Shown here piece by piece: positions 5,798-7,040 of a stretch of 7,040 bases of DNA. The first letter of the stretch is position 1. Each line of letters starts with the position of its first letter. Source of the stretch: Actinomycetota bacterium (GTDB taxonomy: Bacteria > Cyanobacteriota > Vampirovibrionia > Obscuribacterales > Obscuribacteraceae); the NCBI GenBank assembly GCA_903970355.1, contig CAJCIF010000095.1:1-7040 (forward strand). Direction: 5' to 3'. Both the position numbers and the translations under genes were made by a program. Below the pieces are notes generated by a model that ran no database searches, was not told the origin of the DNA, and was given only the letters and a program-made list of their open reading frames with translations.

Positions 5798-7040
5798 TTA
5801 CGATACAGGTGCAACCGACAGGCAAGACAAAATTGTCTTGGCCATATTTTCGGCATGTTCGCGTAATTCAGGTACGGCGACTGTTTCGAAGTATTGGGGA
5901 CGCAGCATAGGCCCTACGGCAAAAATGCGTTGTGAGAGGAATTCGTCTTTGCCCAGCACTTGCCCCAGTTCATTCGATTCGATGCCGCATTTGAGCACGT
6001 GCGGGCGGAGCAATTCTTGTTTGGCAAGTGTTTTTAGAAGAGCGCTCTTTGTTCGTTCGAAATCTACTTTGAAGCCGGTGCAATTGATTATCTTGCTTAC
6101 GTGCATGGTGGCTACTGCATGATCGTGCCGTTTCCGCACGCTTACTTTAATGCCACCATCTTCGAGACCGGCAGAGATAATTCGGCCTGCTAGAATCTCT
6201 AATTGTTTGTGCTCCATCGCTTGATATATTTTGTGAGCGATTTCAGAAGCCATGCGATGGCGATGCACATCCCAAATGGATTGCAGGTGTTTGAAAAATG
6301 CTGACTTCTCCTGCAAACTAAGTCCAGCCCACCATGCTTGTGTTACAGGCCGGCATGAGTCAACGGCCGATCGCCAATCTGGTAAACTTCCGGCTAACCG
6401 CTTTAACTCATGCATTGAACTCACCAGATGCTTAGGTATTTTGTCCAGCTTAACTGTCGGTGCCATTGGTCCATCAAGTTGGGAGAATGGCAGATAACCA
6501 TGACGAGACACTGCATAAATTTTGCCCGTATGGTGGTTGCGAAGAAGTTCGATTACTTTATCAACGGCTGTCAGTCCCGTCCCGATCAATAAAACTGCAG
6601 AATCCTGTTTTGGAAAACCAGCATCAAGCTGCCATGGATCAGCTAAGTAGACGCTTTCCGGCAATGATTCCAATCCTAGTTTCACCGGGGAATGGCATGG
6701 TGTGTTGCCTGTGGCTAGAACGACGTAGTCTGCCAATAACGATTCACCACTCTTTAGTGATACCAGAATCTTTTTCTGTCCACTTGCTTTGCTGAGATCA
6801 ATTACTTCATCACTTACGTGTTTATATGAACTGATTTTGGTGTGTTCGACACGATTGGCCAATATTGATTGAATGTACCGACCAAAAGTGATTCTCGGTA
6901 CATATGTATCAGTGGTAACTGTCTTATCAACTTTCTGAGCATAGTTGAGGAAATGATCCGGCTCCTTAGGAAGAGCACTCATCTTTCCGGCCGGCACATT
7001 GAGCAAATGTTCAGGACAGTGCGTGCTATAGGCTAAACCG
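5798..7040 (-). CDS. YdhS-like FAD/NAD(P)-binding protein (5' end beyond right edge)
   Basis: This is a putative flavoprotein oxidoreductase of the uncharacterised YdhS/COG4529 group. The frame is open through the right edge: upstream of the first possible in-window start (TTG 7006) it still reads GLAYSTHCPEH, and the joined GLAYS...HLLNVPAGKMSALP is a family hallmark. The start and the N-terminal FAD-binding GxGxxG therefore lie outside; 414 codons are visible. Further signs are VVLATGNTP, a second dinucleotide loop (IGTGLTAVD, about 5' third), SRHGYLPFS, WDVHRHRM, INCTGF, and AVGPMLRPQYFETVAVPELREHA-type sequence near the C-terminus, which closes the FAD fold. Substrate and pathway are unknown for this family. 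It is convergent with the catalase gene with no bases between stop codons. A redox link to the neighbouring catalase and dehydrogenase-like genes is possible but unproven. Confidence 0.92.
   Translation of the reverse strand, partial: GLAYSTHCPEHLLNVPAGKMSALPKEPDHFLNYAQKVDKTVTTDTYVPRITFGRYIQSILANRVEHTKISSYKHVSDEVIDLSKASGQKKILVSLKSGESLLADYVVLATGNTPCHSPVKLGLESLPESVYLADPWQLDAGFPKQDSAVLLIGTGLTAVDKVIELLRNHHTGKIYAVSRHGYLPFSQLDGPMAPTVKLDKIPKHLVSSMHELKRLAGSLPDWRSAVDSCRPVTQAWWAGLSLQEKSAFFKHLQSIWDVHRHRMASEIAHKIYQAMEHKQLEILAGRIISAGLEDGGIKVSVRKRHDHAVATMHVSKIINCTGFKVDFERTKSALLKTLAKQELLRPHVLKCGIESNELGQVLGKDEFLSQRIFAVGPMLRPQYFETVAVPELREHAENMAKTILSCLSVAPVS
5821..5850 (+). terminator. Candidate terminator of the catalase gene, inside the convergent gene
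   Basis: CAAGACA (5823-5829) pairs with TGTCTTG (5834-5840), and GGC/GCC at the base can extend the stem past one bulged base. ATATTTT (5844-5850) follows on the plus strand. It lies 24 bp after the catalase stop codon, within the last codons of the YdhS-like gene. The T-run is interrupted, so termination may be weak. No T-run follows in the minus direction. Confidence 0.5.

Noticed and set aside
5798..7006. YdhS-like gene starting at TTG 7006
   Set aside because: The frame continues upstream to the edge with conserved family sequence (GLAYSTHCPEH), so TTG 7006 is internal.

Overview
The window is bacterial, densely coded, and has moderate GC (mid-40s % by eye). I cannot assign it to a genus. 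A membrane acyl desaturase, a small haem catalase, a saccharopine-dehydrogenase-like oxidoreductase and a YdhS-type flavoprotein suggest an aerobic or oxygen-tolerant environmental bacterium. There are no tRNAs, rRNAs, CRISPR arrays, transposases or phage structural genes. Seven protein genes are supported, and the two at the window edges are cut off.

Left part (1-2990, all minus strand). An N6-adenine DNA methyltransferase of the Eco57I/TaqI-like gamma type starts at 1309 and runs off the left edge. It is most likely the modification half of a restriction-modification locus, but no nuclease is visible. Upstream of it, behind a clear intrinsic terminator (1351-1385), lies a three-histidine-box fatty acyl desaturase (1414-2223). 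Next comes a ribbon-helix-helix DNA-binding protein (2394-2990) with a C-terminal region of about 150 residues that I do not recognise.

Middle (2991-3642). An AAC(6')-Ib-like aminoglycoside acetyltransferase is transcribed divergently from the ribbon-helix-helix gene. The intergenic region holds an extended -10 promoter and two near-identical 12-bp direct repeats exactly 21 bp apart, which look like an autoregulatory operator.

Right part (3636-7040). A saccharopine-dehydrogenase-like oxidoreductase (minus) overlaps the acetyltransferase tail-to-tail by 7 bp. It is divergent from a catalase-family peroxidase (plus). The catalase stop codon directly abuts the stop codon of a convergent YdhS-type FAD/NAD(P)-binding protein, whose N-terminus lies beyond the right edge.

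Apart from the possible pairing of regulator and acetyltransferase, most genes look like single transcription units in alternating orientation, so functional links are mostly inference. The most interesting items are the regulator-operator-acetyltransferase module, the uncharacterised C-terminal region of the regulator, the incomplete methyltransferase locus, and the over-represented word GATCGAT, which is densest inside the methyltransferase gene.
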